From: Diphasiastrum complanatum
Taxonomy: Eukaryota > Streptophyta > Lycopodiopsida > Lycopodiales > Lycopodiaceae
Reading direction: 5' to 3'
DNA: 64,000 nt
Assembly: GCA_029204225.1 (NCBI GenBank)
Contig: CM055096.1
Span: 76,357,521 to 76,421,520 of the forward strand
Made by a program: the position numbers and the translations under genes. The first letter of the stretch is position 1. The number at the start of each line of letters is the position of its first letter. The notes under the pieces were generated by a model. That model saw nothing but the letters and a program-made list of their open reading frames with translations, ran no database searches and had not been told where the DNA came from. Shown one piece after another: positions 11,501 through 23,500 of this stretch.

Positions 11501-14500
11501 GAAATGTTAGAAATAAATGACTATGCTGAAGTTAATCCATAGGTTACTTTGACCCAAAAGGTCGAGATTTGTGTAACCATGAGTATTTAGTTATTTAGGC
11601 CATTTTAAGTTTGTCTTAAGTTCAGTTGGACCCAATCTTGGTCATGTACTAACTCGTGGGTCCTTAGGGGTCTAATTTTGTTTAGGGGCCCTATCTTGAC
11701 TTTTGGGTGTGCCCTACATTTAGTAAGTGGTTAACCTTAGGGTTTGGTGGCATTTGGTCACATCCAGGTAGAGTACTTAGATGCTCATTGTGTATTCCAT
11801 TTTTGAACAGTTTGGCTAAGCATTGCTCTCCATTGCTCTTGTTGCTGTTGTCTCTCTCTCTCTCTTAGAGTTGGGCGCCAAGCCTCTTCTCTCTTGTTTT
11901 TTGTGGAGATTGATTGATAACTAGATCTTGGTGACTTGATTCTTGCTTTCCTACATGGTATCAGAGCTACCGGATCTGCAGCAATCTTGTTTGTTGGCGC
12001 CCTACCAGAAGAGGAGCTTTTCTGCTTTTTGTTGTGAAATTTCAGCATCTTGCTGATCTTTTCAAGTGGAGTTTGGATCAGCTTTTTTGTCTCTTTTTAG
12101 GTTGAAGGAGGGCGGCTATCAGAGATCTTGGAGGAGCAATTTTTGGCACCAAAAAATTAGAATCTCAAATCTGATTTTTATGCAACCAGTTTTCAACAAG
12201 TTTTGTTTGGAGGAGGGCGCCCAAAAATCTGCTACTGATTTTTGGTTGTGGTGTCTCCTTATCTTGCTGCTTTTGTTTTCAGGTTTGCATTTGTGTAGGA
12301 GGGCGCCCAAAATTCAGCAAACCCTATTCAGGGTTAGGTCAACTTGTGGCTGGAAATTTGCAGATTCTCAGCAAGCAGTAGGGCGCTTTCAACAGCCCTA
12401 TTGGAGTGTGTGTTGATCACACTATTTGGCTTCCTAATTGGGTTTCGGTGTAGGCTTCAATCGAAGCTAACCTAATTTTCAGGAAGCTGGTTTTTTTGTG
12501 CAGAAAGACAGCCATCTATCCATTATCTTTTGGGCACTTTGGTTGCAGATTGAAAGACATCTTGTGCTCCTACTTTCAGCTCTTTGTTTGCTACAAATTT
12601 TTGAGTAAATTTGGTTGTGGAAAGGCTCTCTTTCTTATCTACTACAAGCTGAAATTTTGTTGGAGGTAATGGCTAAAGAATCGGAAGCTATCGGTTCCTT
12701 GTTTAGTGAAGATCGGTCGGATGGCACAAACTACTCCTTGTGGAGTTACATGATGAAAAATCTTCTCAGAGCGAAAGGGCTGTGGGATTTGGTCAATGGT
12801 GATGAGGAAAGGCCTCCGTCTTTGGCACCTCCTACACCTCGTGGATCATCATCATCAACATCATCTTCTACATCTTCGTAAGAACAAAAGAAGTGGGATA
12901 GAAGGAATGCACAAGCACATTCTATGGTTGCTCTTGCTGTGAAAAGATCTATCTTACCTCATATTAGGTCTTGTAAGACATTTAAAAGTGCGTGGGATAC
13001 ACTTTATACTATGTATAGAGTCAAAAATCTAGCAAGAGTGGTGTATCTTAGAAATCAGCTTTCTTTGTTGAAGATGCAAAAAGGGGATCAAGTGACCAAT
13101 CACTGACGAAGATCAAGGATCTTCGTGAGGAGCTTCTCAATATTGATGAGATAATTGAGGATGCTCAATTTGTTTCCATTACTCTCAACTCATTACCTTC
13201 ATCTTATCTTCCATTTGTTTCATCTTTGAGTATCTCTCTTAGGGGACAACAACTCTCCTTTGATGACCTTGTTGGGCTGCTTCTTCAAGAGAGCAAACGA
13301 GGCAAAACTTTGCGGGTGACACTCAACAAGATCAAGCTTTCTTCACGAAAGGCAAGGGCAAAGGCAAGTCAAAAGGAAACAGGAAACCTCCCTCCAAGGA
13401 TGAGCAAAAGCCCGTTGGAGGTCAAAATGTTAACACTCAAAAGAAGAAAGGGAAATGCCATTATTGCAAAAGGTATGGGCACTTCATCAAGGATTGTAAG
13501 AAGAAGCTTGCAAAAGATGAGAGTAAAGGAATCGATACCAGTGCTTCACTTGCTACTTTGGAGCAAGAGCTTGAAGCTAGTGGTGATCTCTTCAACCAAA
13601 ACTATGCTTTTGTGTCTAATACTGCTTCTGTACTACTACATCTATGAGGAATTCAGATTCTGTTTTGCAAGTTGCTGATTTTCAGCCCATTGAATGGGTG
13701 ATTGATAGTGGTGCTACTCGTCATATGACTTCTCGCAAAGAAGCATTCACTAAATTAGTGAAAGTGCAAAATGGAAGTAAGGTACAATGTGCGGATGATG
13801 CATCTTATTCTATTCATGGAATTGGAATTGTAGCCATCGTTCTGCCTAATGGTGAAGAAAAGTACATTAAGAATGTGCTTTATGTTCCGGGAATCAAGAA
13901 GAATCTTCTTTCGGTTTCAACTATGTTGAAGCAAGGACTAGTTGTTGAGTTCAAAGAAGATAAGTGTCTTGTCAAGGATCCTAAAAGATCACTCTTGATT
14001 ATTGTTTCGGGAACAATGCATGCTGGCTTCTTCATTATGGATACCTATGAGCGACGAATTCCCTCTACATGTCTTGTTGCTTCTGCATCACAATCATTGG
14101 AGTTGGCTGAATTGTGGCACGCAAGGTTTGGGCATCTCAACTTTGCAAGTTTGAAGAAGCTGAAAACATTTAATATGGTAGAAGACATTCTTACTATTGA
14201 GCAGTCGGAAGGGCATGTATGCGAGGGGTGCATACTTGGAAAGTTTCAAAGGAAACCTTCTCCAATTGATGGAACTATAAGGGTTCTTGATAAATTTGAT
14301 TTGGTTCATAGTGATGTTTGTGGTCCAATGAGGACCGAATCCATTGGAAAGTGTATCTATTTGTGACTTTTATTGATGACTTTTCCCGTTTTACATGGAT
14401 CTATCCTATGAAGGCTAAATCGGAAGTTTTTCAACATTTCAAAGATTTTCTAGCAATGGTGGAAAATCAGTTTGGGCATTCTATGAAGACCCTACGCACC

Positions 14501-17500
14501 GATCGAGGAGGGGAATACATTAAGAATACGTTCGGTGCATTTCTTTGAGAAAAGGGAATTCTACATCAAATGACAACTCCCTATACGCCTCAACAAAATG
14601 GTGTTGCCGAGCGAAAGAATCGCATACTTATGGAGATGGCCCGTTGCATGCTCAAAACAAAGGGGCTGCCTCACAAGTTTTGTGCTGAAGCGGTTATAAC
14701 GGCATCATACATAAGCAATCGTTGTCCTACTAAAGCATTGAAAGTATTAACTCCTTATGAAGTTTGGTATGGAAAGAAGCCTACAATCTCTCACTTTCGC
14801 ATTTTTGGTTGTACGGCTTATGCTTTTGTTCCTGATAAACTTCGTACAAAGCTTGAGGATAAAGGAGTTAAATGCATTTTTGTTGGCTATAGTAGTGAAA
14901 GCAAAGGCTATAGGCTGTTCAATTTGAGCACTAACAATATTATTGTTAGTCGTGATGTGCATTTTGATGAAAAGAATTCATTGGATGTGGCCCCAACTCA
15001 TATCTTGAATGGGGACAATCCACATAGTGTGAATGTTGAAGTTTTTCCAGATTTGGTACCATCTTCTATTGCTGGAGATAAGGGGCAGCAATCAACCAGT
15101 TTCGACCTGCCCAACACCTCATCAAGTTTAGAGCCTAATGTTCATCAAGAACCGCCCATTGTTGCTCATAATCAGCCTGCAGGAGCTGTTGGACAGCAAG
15201 GACCAGTTTTGGAAGATCTTGGACAGCCAAGTGCGGTGTCGGAGGATCTTGGACAGCAAATTGTAAGAAGAGACATGGCTGTTGGACAGCCCAAAACAGT
15301 CCCACGGTGGCTGTTGTCGACTTTGCGGGACAACAAAGTAAGTTCATTCTATGATGGAAAGACACGTGCCTCTACAAAATCAGTGGTCTATGCTGATTTT
15401 TCAGATTTCGCTCTTACATCTCATGGAGATGTTGCAGAAGAACCTGTTTTCTATGAGCAGGCCAAGGGAGTAAAATGTTGGGAGGATGCGATGCAAGATG
15501 AGTATGACTCACTTATGAAGAACCAGATTTGGGTTCTTGTTGATCTTCCTCATGGGAAGAAGACAATTGGTTCTAAATGGGTATACAAAATCAAGTATAA
15601 GGCAGATGGTACCATTGAAAGGTACAAGGCAAGGCTCGTTGCCAAAGGCTATGCTCAACAAAAGGGGATTGATTATGAGGAGACTTTTTCTCCTACTGCT
15701 CGGATGACTACCGTGAGGGTAGTAACCTCTTTGGCTGCCCACTTTGGTTGGCGTTTGCATCAACTTGACATAAAGACAACATTCCTCAATGGTGATCTCA
15801 ATGAGGAAGTGTACCTTCAACAACTTGCTGGTTTTTTGGTTGAAGGCCAAGAAGATAAAGTTTGTCTTCTCAAGAAGGCACTTTATGGACTGAAGCAAGC
15901 TCCGAGGATGTGGTATCAAAAGATACATGCCTACTTTTGTGATCGAGGGTTTACTAATAGTCCTAGCGAATCTACTCTTTATGTCAAACATACTTCAGAT
16001 TATATCATCATTATTTTGTTTTATGTTGATGATATTATTTTACGGGAAGTAATGAGCAGCAGATTGATGCCGTAATACTTGATCTTGGTATGGTTTTTGA
16101 AACCTCAGATTTAGGCTTATTGCACTTTTATCTTGGTCTTGAATTTATACAAGAAGGGGCTGGAATTTTCATCTCTCAAGAACGCTACATTGGGCAGATT
16201 TTGAAGCGGTTCAAGATGGAAGATTGCAAGCCGGTTGCTACACCTATGGAGACAGGTCTGAAATTAAATAGTCAAGGTGATGGTGAATCATTTGACACTA
16301 CTTTATATTGTCAAGCTATTGGCTATCTCATTTACCTATGTAATTCAAGACCGGACATTTCTTATAGTGTCTCACTCATGAGCCCACTGTTGCTACTTCT
16401 TCTAGTAAGGCAGAATATAGAGCGATATTTTCAGCCACAACAGAGTGTTTACGGCTGAGAAGACTACTTGTTGACATGAAGTTTGGCGAGCCCTCAGCCA
16501 CTCTTATCTTTAGTGATAGTCAAAGTGCTATTGCCATTGCACGGAATCCTGTTTTTCATTCGAGGACGAAGCACATCGAGATCCATTATCACTTTGTTCA
16601 GGAGAGACTTCATGATGGCGACATTTTACTTGAATATTGTCCTATTTTTGGGGGTGCCCTGCATTTAGTAAGTGGTTAAACTTAGGGTTTGGTGGCATTT
16701 GGTTCACATTCAGGTAGAGTACTTAGATGCTCATTGTGTATTCCATTTTTGAACAGTCTGGCTAAGCATTGCTCTCCATTGCTCTTGTTGTTGTTTTCTC
16801 TCTCTCTCTCTCTCTCAGAGTTGGGCGCCCAGCCTCTTCTCTCTTGTTTTCTGTGGAGATTGATTGATAACTAGATCTTGGTGACTTGACTCTTGCTTTC
16901 CTACAAGAAAAATATTATGGAAAAGAAGAATGCAATAAAGACAAACAGAGGCAATCAAAAAATCATAAATACAGTAAGAAGACACAAAAACAGACATGAA
17001 AAATAACTAAAACAAATCAATAAAATATATACAATAGTGGTGGAGTTATATGGGGTCAACAAAAAACAACTCTTCGTAGTACCGCCGTAGACGAACGCCA
17101 TTTACGACAGTGTTGAGGAGTACTCCGTCAAGTGTTTCCAATTGGACTGCTCCATTAGGAAAGATTGTATTTATAACGTATGGTCCTTCGCTTCTGAATT
17201 TTAATTTCCCTGGGTGCTTCTTAGATGTGTAGAGAAGCACCTGATCACCTAGGTGTAAATCTTTAGTGCGCAGGTGAGGATCATGCTAAGCTTTTTGGCG
17301 ACGTTTGTTAACTAATTGTGCCTGATACGAGATGAGTCGAGTCTCGCACAATTGGGCTTACGTAAATAACCTGTTATTGACTTGTTGTTGAATGGTAGCT
17401 TTCTCACATAGATCCATAGAGAAAGCTTGCATGACTCGCAAGGAAGGAACTAGGAATTCAACATGCATTACTGCCTCTAATCCGTTGTGCTCAGGATATA

Positions 17501-20500
17501 CCGTGCTTGGGTATTCTTTGCTGCTGGCCTGATGGGCCCAACAAAGTCTATACCCCACCTATGGAAGGCTTCGACTTCTATAATGGGTGTCAGCGGGGTA
17601 AAGTCTGCTTTTGTGTTCTTTTTGGCTCGTTGGCAAACATCACACGTTTGAATGATAGCAAAGGTATCCTTAAACAGTGATGGCCACCATAAGCCCGCTT
17701 TGAGGATGATCTTAGCAGTCGCTTCAGTTGAGAAGTGACTGTCGCCAATGCCCTCATGTGTCTGAGATATGATAGGATGTATCTCAGATTCATAAGCACA
17801 TCTGCGTATAATACCGTCAGCGCCCCTTTTATATAATTGTCTTGCTATGAGTTGAAAGGGTGCTGCTTTTAGCAAAAATTTCCTTTTTGCTACTGTACTG
17901 AGGCTTTCTTTGAGTCTGCCAGTGGTTAGGAACTGAGTGATTTCCTCAACCCATAAGGGAGTGGCATCGATCGGAAAAAGGCATGCATCAAGTAGATCGT
18001 CGTTGATTGGTGCATCAGCCTTTTCAGCATTAGGAAGTCTGGAAAGGTGATCAGCCATGAAGTGTTGTGTTCCTTTCTTGACGACTACACGGAAATTGAA
18101 TTCCTCGAGTATTAAGAGCCATCGAGCTATGCGTCCCGTTTTACAGGATTTATTAACAATAGATTACAGTGCTTGATGGTCTGTGTAGAATGCAAAGGTT
18201 TGGCCTAGTAAATAGTGACGGAGTTGTTGTACGGCGTAGTCCATGGCCAGTGCTTCTCTCTCGGTTGTTGTATAGTTTACTTCAGCAGGCACCAGTTGCC
18301 TGCTCAAGAAGCGTATTGGAAAATCCCTTCCATATTCACCCGGTTGTGCTAGGAGACCCCCTATGGCATACTTACTTGCGTTGGTATGCACATGGAATTC
18401 CTTCGTGAATTCTGGGGAACGAAGTATGGGTGCAGTAGTAAGTGCTGTTTTCAAAGCCTCAAAAGCTTTTATACTTTCCTTGGTCCATCTAGGGTATACC
18501 ACAACTAAATAAACGAGTCTCGCCTTACCGACGTTGTCGATTATGAAGACGTGGTAATAGTTAGTGTGGCCTAGGAAGACGTAAACTTGCTTCACAATTG
18601 TAGGTAGAGGCATCTCAACTATAACCTTGATCTTAGAAGGATCGGTAGAAATACCATCCTTTGACATGATGTGTCCCAGGACAACCATGGGTTACCCAGA
18701 TTTGACATTTGTCAGGGTTTAGTGATATACCAAACCGACGACAAAGAATGAATTTTCTCAAGGGCTTCGAGGTGCTTGTCTACAGAAGAATGTACACCCA
18801 AATCATCGAGATAAATCTCAACAATTCGATGTAACAAATCTTGAAACGCCATTTGCATGACGCGTTGGAACGTGGAAGGGGTGTTGCATAAGCCAAAAGG
18901 CATGACATTATAAGCATAAACGTCGTTTTATGTGGCAAACGCAGTTTTGTGTCCATCTTTTGGAGCAATTTGGACCAAAAAATAGCCACTAAACCCATCT
19001 AAGAAGCTGAAAGCCTCAGCTCCTGCCATTTCCTCAAGGATCTGCGTAGTTAGGGGTAAGGGGAAATGCTCTTTCTTTGTAACCGTGTTAAGGTTTTTGA
19101 GATCAACGCATATACGAAGCTTGTCGTTTTTCTTGGGTACTACCACAATGGGCGATACCCAATCAGTATGTTGGACTTCATAGATGAAGCCAGCATCCAG
19201 CAATTTCTTAATATCTTCATCGATCCGCTCGTGATAAATAGGGTTACATCTGTACGGCTTAGCCCGAATAGGCTTCGCGTTCTCTTCTAATGGTATAGTA
19301 TGGACCGCTACTTCAGGAGGGACCCCCTTCATTTCAGTATAATTCCATGCAAATACATCATTGTATTTGCGGAGTAAGGTTTCCAGATCAAAAAGTTGAC
19401 CTGGCGTGAGGTGGGCTCCGACGTGAACAATGCGATCCACGTCCTCATCAGGATCTTTAAGATTTAACTCTATGGTCTTGGCAGGTCCTTCAAAGGATTG
19501 GGTAACTTGTGTAGGTTTCCGTTGTGGTTGTGGCAACTGGATGACTACGTCATCAAGTGTGAAGTCTTTGAATTTTCGGGGTAGTCAAACGGAGATTCCA
19601 CAAAGTTCTCTGGAACTTCTCTGGAACTTCTCTGGAACTTTGGGAATCATCGATGCGGATGTGTGAGTAGATGTGGAAGTTTGATTGTTGGGTTGGTCCT
19701 TTTGTTGCGCGGACAACAGCTTGATAGGTTGCTTAAGCTTTTCACGCATATGTTCTTGTCGCTCGGTTAATTTTGTGTCGATGACTTGATTTTTTTGAAA
19801 CCGAGGTTTTCGGGTTGTTCCACTCCTGGATCTGGGTAGTCTCTTGGTAATGTGGAAGCTGTCAAGGAGCTTCCCGTATAGTTAGTTGGTTTTTCTAGGT
19901 TTTGCTGTTGTTGTTGGTTTTGGCGCTGGGAGGATCCTGTTAAGTTGCTTTGGGCAATCTTTGAAACTGTGTTTTCGAACACAGTCTGGACATTCAGCAT
20001 GGTATTGGTTTTTCACTTTACAGTTGACTATGAAATGTCCCGTTTCAGGAAAATGATTATTGCAAGCTACTATCGGGCTACTTTTTCCATCTGGCGTGTG
20101 CATAAATCAGGATGTACAAGACATGCTAATAGGCCGAGTAGTCCTCTTGCAAAGCTTCATCTACTCATGAGATCATTTTTTACTAATTTTTAGCTGCTAC
20201 TGGATATTTATAATGAAATTTCAATATTTTTCGACATAGTAGCCATTCTTTATTGACAAAGAGATTCATGGGGAAATTTTTGTTGGAATGTAAATGGAAT
20301 TGCTTACATTACCATAGGTTACTTTGACCCAAAAGGTCCGAGAGTTGTGTAACCATGGTCATTTATTATATTAGGCCACCTTTTGCTCATGGGTCCCATG
20401 GCAATTGCATAGCCATTCTGGATGGCTAGCTGTCCTGGATTTTCTGGAATTGTGGAATACTCATCTCATTTGCACGAGCATGAGGTATCTTCATGGTAGG

Positions 20501-23500
20501 GTTGTGAACTACCAGAAGCGAGTGTTGTATCCTGATGGTATGTGTGATTGTAGGAGTGATCGACAAAATGTGTTGGTGCAGGTTCTTTATGGTGTCGATG
20601 TTTTTGGGCTCCTACGTCTGTTGTCCTCTTGGAGGTGGACCTAAGAGTGCCAGTTGAGGTTGAGGTTCATGCTTGGGTTGAGGTTGAGGGTCATGCTTGG
20701 ATATGAATCTGCAGATTGTTTCGTGGAGGATATTGCTGAGATGGGTTCCGGGAAACAAATTGCTGTCTAGGAGGTTGGTATTGCCCTCCTGATTGGTCAT
20801 GAGGTTGATTCCTCGGGTTGTAGTAGCAGTAGAATGAGGTATGGCCCATGAAGTCACAGATGTCGCATTTAATCAAGTAAGTATCTGGGACTGGTTGATA
20901 AGATGGGCACCCATTGCCAGTGTGTGCACCTCTACAATGAGAGCACTAGGTATTATCCCGTCTATGATGGATTTGGCCAGTGGGTAATTGACCTGGCATG
21001 GAGCTCTGTATAGATTTTAGGGTGTTTTGAAACTCTTTCGTGAGTTTCTCCATCTGTTGTTGGTGTTGCTGGTTAAGCAACTCCATCTGGGTTTTCCATA
21101 ATTGTTCTCGAGTTTCTTCATTTGGTCTAGAGTCATGGACAGCACGGTGTGCTCTCCGTTCTTGAGGTTCATCAACATCCGATCCTTCGTCCTCTTCGCG
21201 GATGGCATAAGACGTGGCTTGTTTTAATGATGTGTATTCATCATTAGATCGAAGTTCACGTCTGATCCATCTTGGGAGTCCGACTAGGAACCAGATGATG
21301 AGCATGGACTCTGTGGGCTGTTCTTGTAACTGACTTTTTATTCATTTGAATCTTCAATATAGTCACGTACTTTTTTTTTTCTTTTGTCATTTTGATATTG
21401 CTTAATTTGACAAATGGACTTTCAATCAAACGAAACGGTTTGAATCGCTTGATGAAGGCTTCTTTCAAGAGTGACCAATCTCGTTGAAAAACCCTTCTCG
21501 TGCTCGATCAATCATGGTCATCGAGAAGAGTTGTACCATGGCTTCTGGAGATGTCTGACCATAGACATCACAAGCATTCTCAAAGACTTGTAGAAATCTT
21601 TGAGGGTTTGAATTGTCGTCGTACTTAGGAAGGTCTAGCTTTGGTGTTCGTTTTTCAGTAGGTGGACCGTGGTTGGCAAAAGCCCCGTTTAGGTGAGCTC
21701 TTGAGTGTGAGGATTCAACAACATGAAATTGCGGTCGGTCATAGGCAACTTCAGCTCTCATAGGTTCCCATCTTTCGAATGGGTTGGCGGATGGCTCATG
21801 GATTTGTGATTTCATTCAAGAGTACCTATTGTATCTAGCTTGTTCTGTGGAAGGAGATACCATCTCTGGTGGGTAGTCCTCTGTGGAATTAGGATCATAA
21901 GGACGATCCATATGGAATGTCTAGAGTACCTTAGGATTGGGTATGTGATCTTCTTGGACTCTTTGTTTGTTGTTGTTGTTTTCTTTTTTTTTACACTCTG
22001 GATTAAAATATATCAAGGTATATTTATCAGAGTATAGTGATCTGATATATCCAAATGGCACAATATTCAAGGTGGTGGTATTGCAAAAGGACTTAGCTGA
22101 TAGTTGTGGCCATTGGATAGTGGTAAGGTCTAGTCAAATATAGGGTTGACTTCTAATTGACTCGGCTCGGTTGAGATGTCAATGCAATGACTCGGTTGAG
22201 ATTTGAAAGATGGGCTCGGATGAGATCGTAACAGAGAGACTCGGTTGAGATTTGAGTTATGGATTCGGTCGAGATCTGACAGAAATACTCGGTCGAGATC
22301 GGACTGAAAAATTCAATCGAGATCGGACTGAAAGGTTTAGTCGAGATCGGACTGAAAGGTTCGGTGGAGACTTGAAGTAGAGATATTCGGTCGAGATCTT
22401 AATGAGATCGTTGGTCGAGATCTTAACGAAGAGGCTCGGTCGAGATCATGACGGGAGACTCGGTCGAGATCCGAACGAAAAGACTCGGTTGAGATCTTAA
22501 CGAGAGACTCGGTCGAGATTCGAACGAAAAGACTCGGTCGAGATCCGAACGAAAAGACTCGGTTCTGGATTGTAAAAGGATAAGCAAGATCTACACCACA
22601 AACCTAGTCTATTTAGTTTACCTGAATGCTGAAATCTACTCTAAAATTAGAACAAGAAATCTATTTCACTCTAATCCACATTGCACAAATGAAAGAAAGC
22701 AGGAAATTTAATCTAAAGCACAACCACAATCAATAAATGGAAATGCATGTTCATAAAAGCATCACTCAAGAAAACTGTCATGATCAAGGAGCTTCAAGAA
22801 GGCCAAGAACTCGTGGAGGATCTTCTTTATTCAACAAGAGCAAATGACATTACAAGTAAAAGCTCTCTCACAAGAGAGGGGGGCTCTTAATTAAACTATG
22901 AGGCTGCCCATGTGGAGCATAAGTGGCAATTCCACTAATCTACAAATTCCAAGTGGAATTAGCTCTTCCACTAGAGGTCACCATCAAAAGGTGGCTCACT
23001 CTAGTTTATTTAAGAGGGGTCTACATTTATTACATTGCCTAGAAATCCTACTAGCTCCTACATGGTCATTTCTTCTCTGGGATTCACCATGAGGCTCACA
23101 TGATTTTGAACTGTACTTCTAGTTAGTAATTCTCGGCTCTCATGCTCAACTCTCATCTTCATCCTTCTCTCTTCCTTCTGAGACCTCCTCGGTCAAGGGT
23201 GAGGGGTGCTCTTTATAACAGCTCAGCTCGGCATCTTGGGGATTCTTCGGAATCTGCCAACAGTGGGTTAGCAAGATGGTTGCACGCCACCCTGCCACCT
23301 AGGCTTCACACATGTGAGCTGTAAGCCAGAAAATCCAGTACGAGGGCACACTTTTACAAGGAGAGATGCACCAAATTCCTATCCTAGCCCCACATGCCTT
23401 CAATCAAAGGTTACAAGCACTCTACTAAGGTTCATTAGAGAGGCATAGAAGCTTCTAACAGGTCCATCAACCAAGCATAAGCTTAGATCAAGCAAAAATT

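Larger units (their letters stand above)
11505..16905 (+). mobile_element. Copia D: LTR retrotransposon with 5-bp target duplication
   Basis: The element lies between direct repeats AGAAA (11500-11504 and 16906-16910). It has a 5' LTR (11505-11955), a tRNA-Met PBS, a leader, gag, protease, integrase, reverse transcriptase, partial RNase H and a 5'-truncated 3' LTR. Over their shared ~255 bases the LTRs differ at about 11 substitutions by my count, 4-5%. Coding lesions: TAA 12879-12881, a one-base loss near 13104, a shift near 13310, a shift near 14355, TGA 14546-14548, a one-base loss near 16045 and two deletions near 16385 and 16640. It is immobile. Confidence 0.93.

Noticed and set aside
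18169-19290. Plus-strand ORFs within gypsy E
   Set aside because: The minus strand carries clear RT and RNase H motifs over the same bases.
22155-22567. CRISPR-like array
   Set aside because: Units are directly adjacent with no spacers of constant length, and the setting is a plant nuclear genome; it is a minisatellite.
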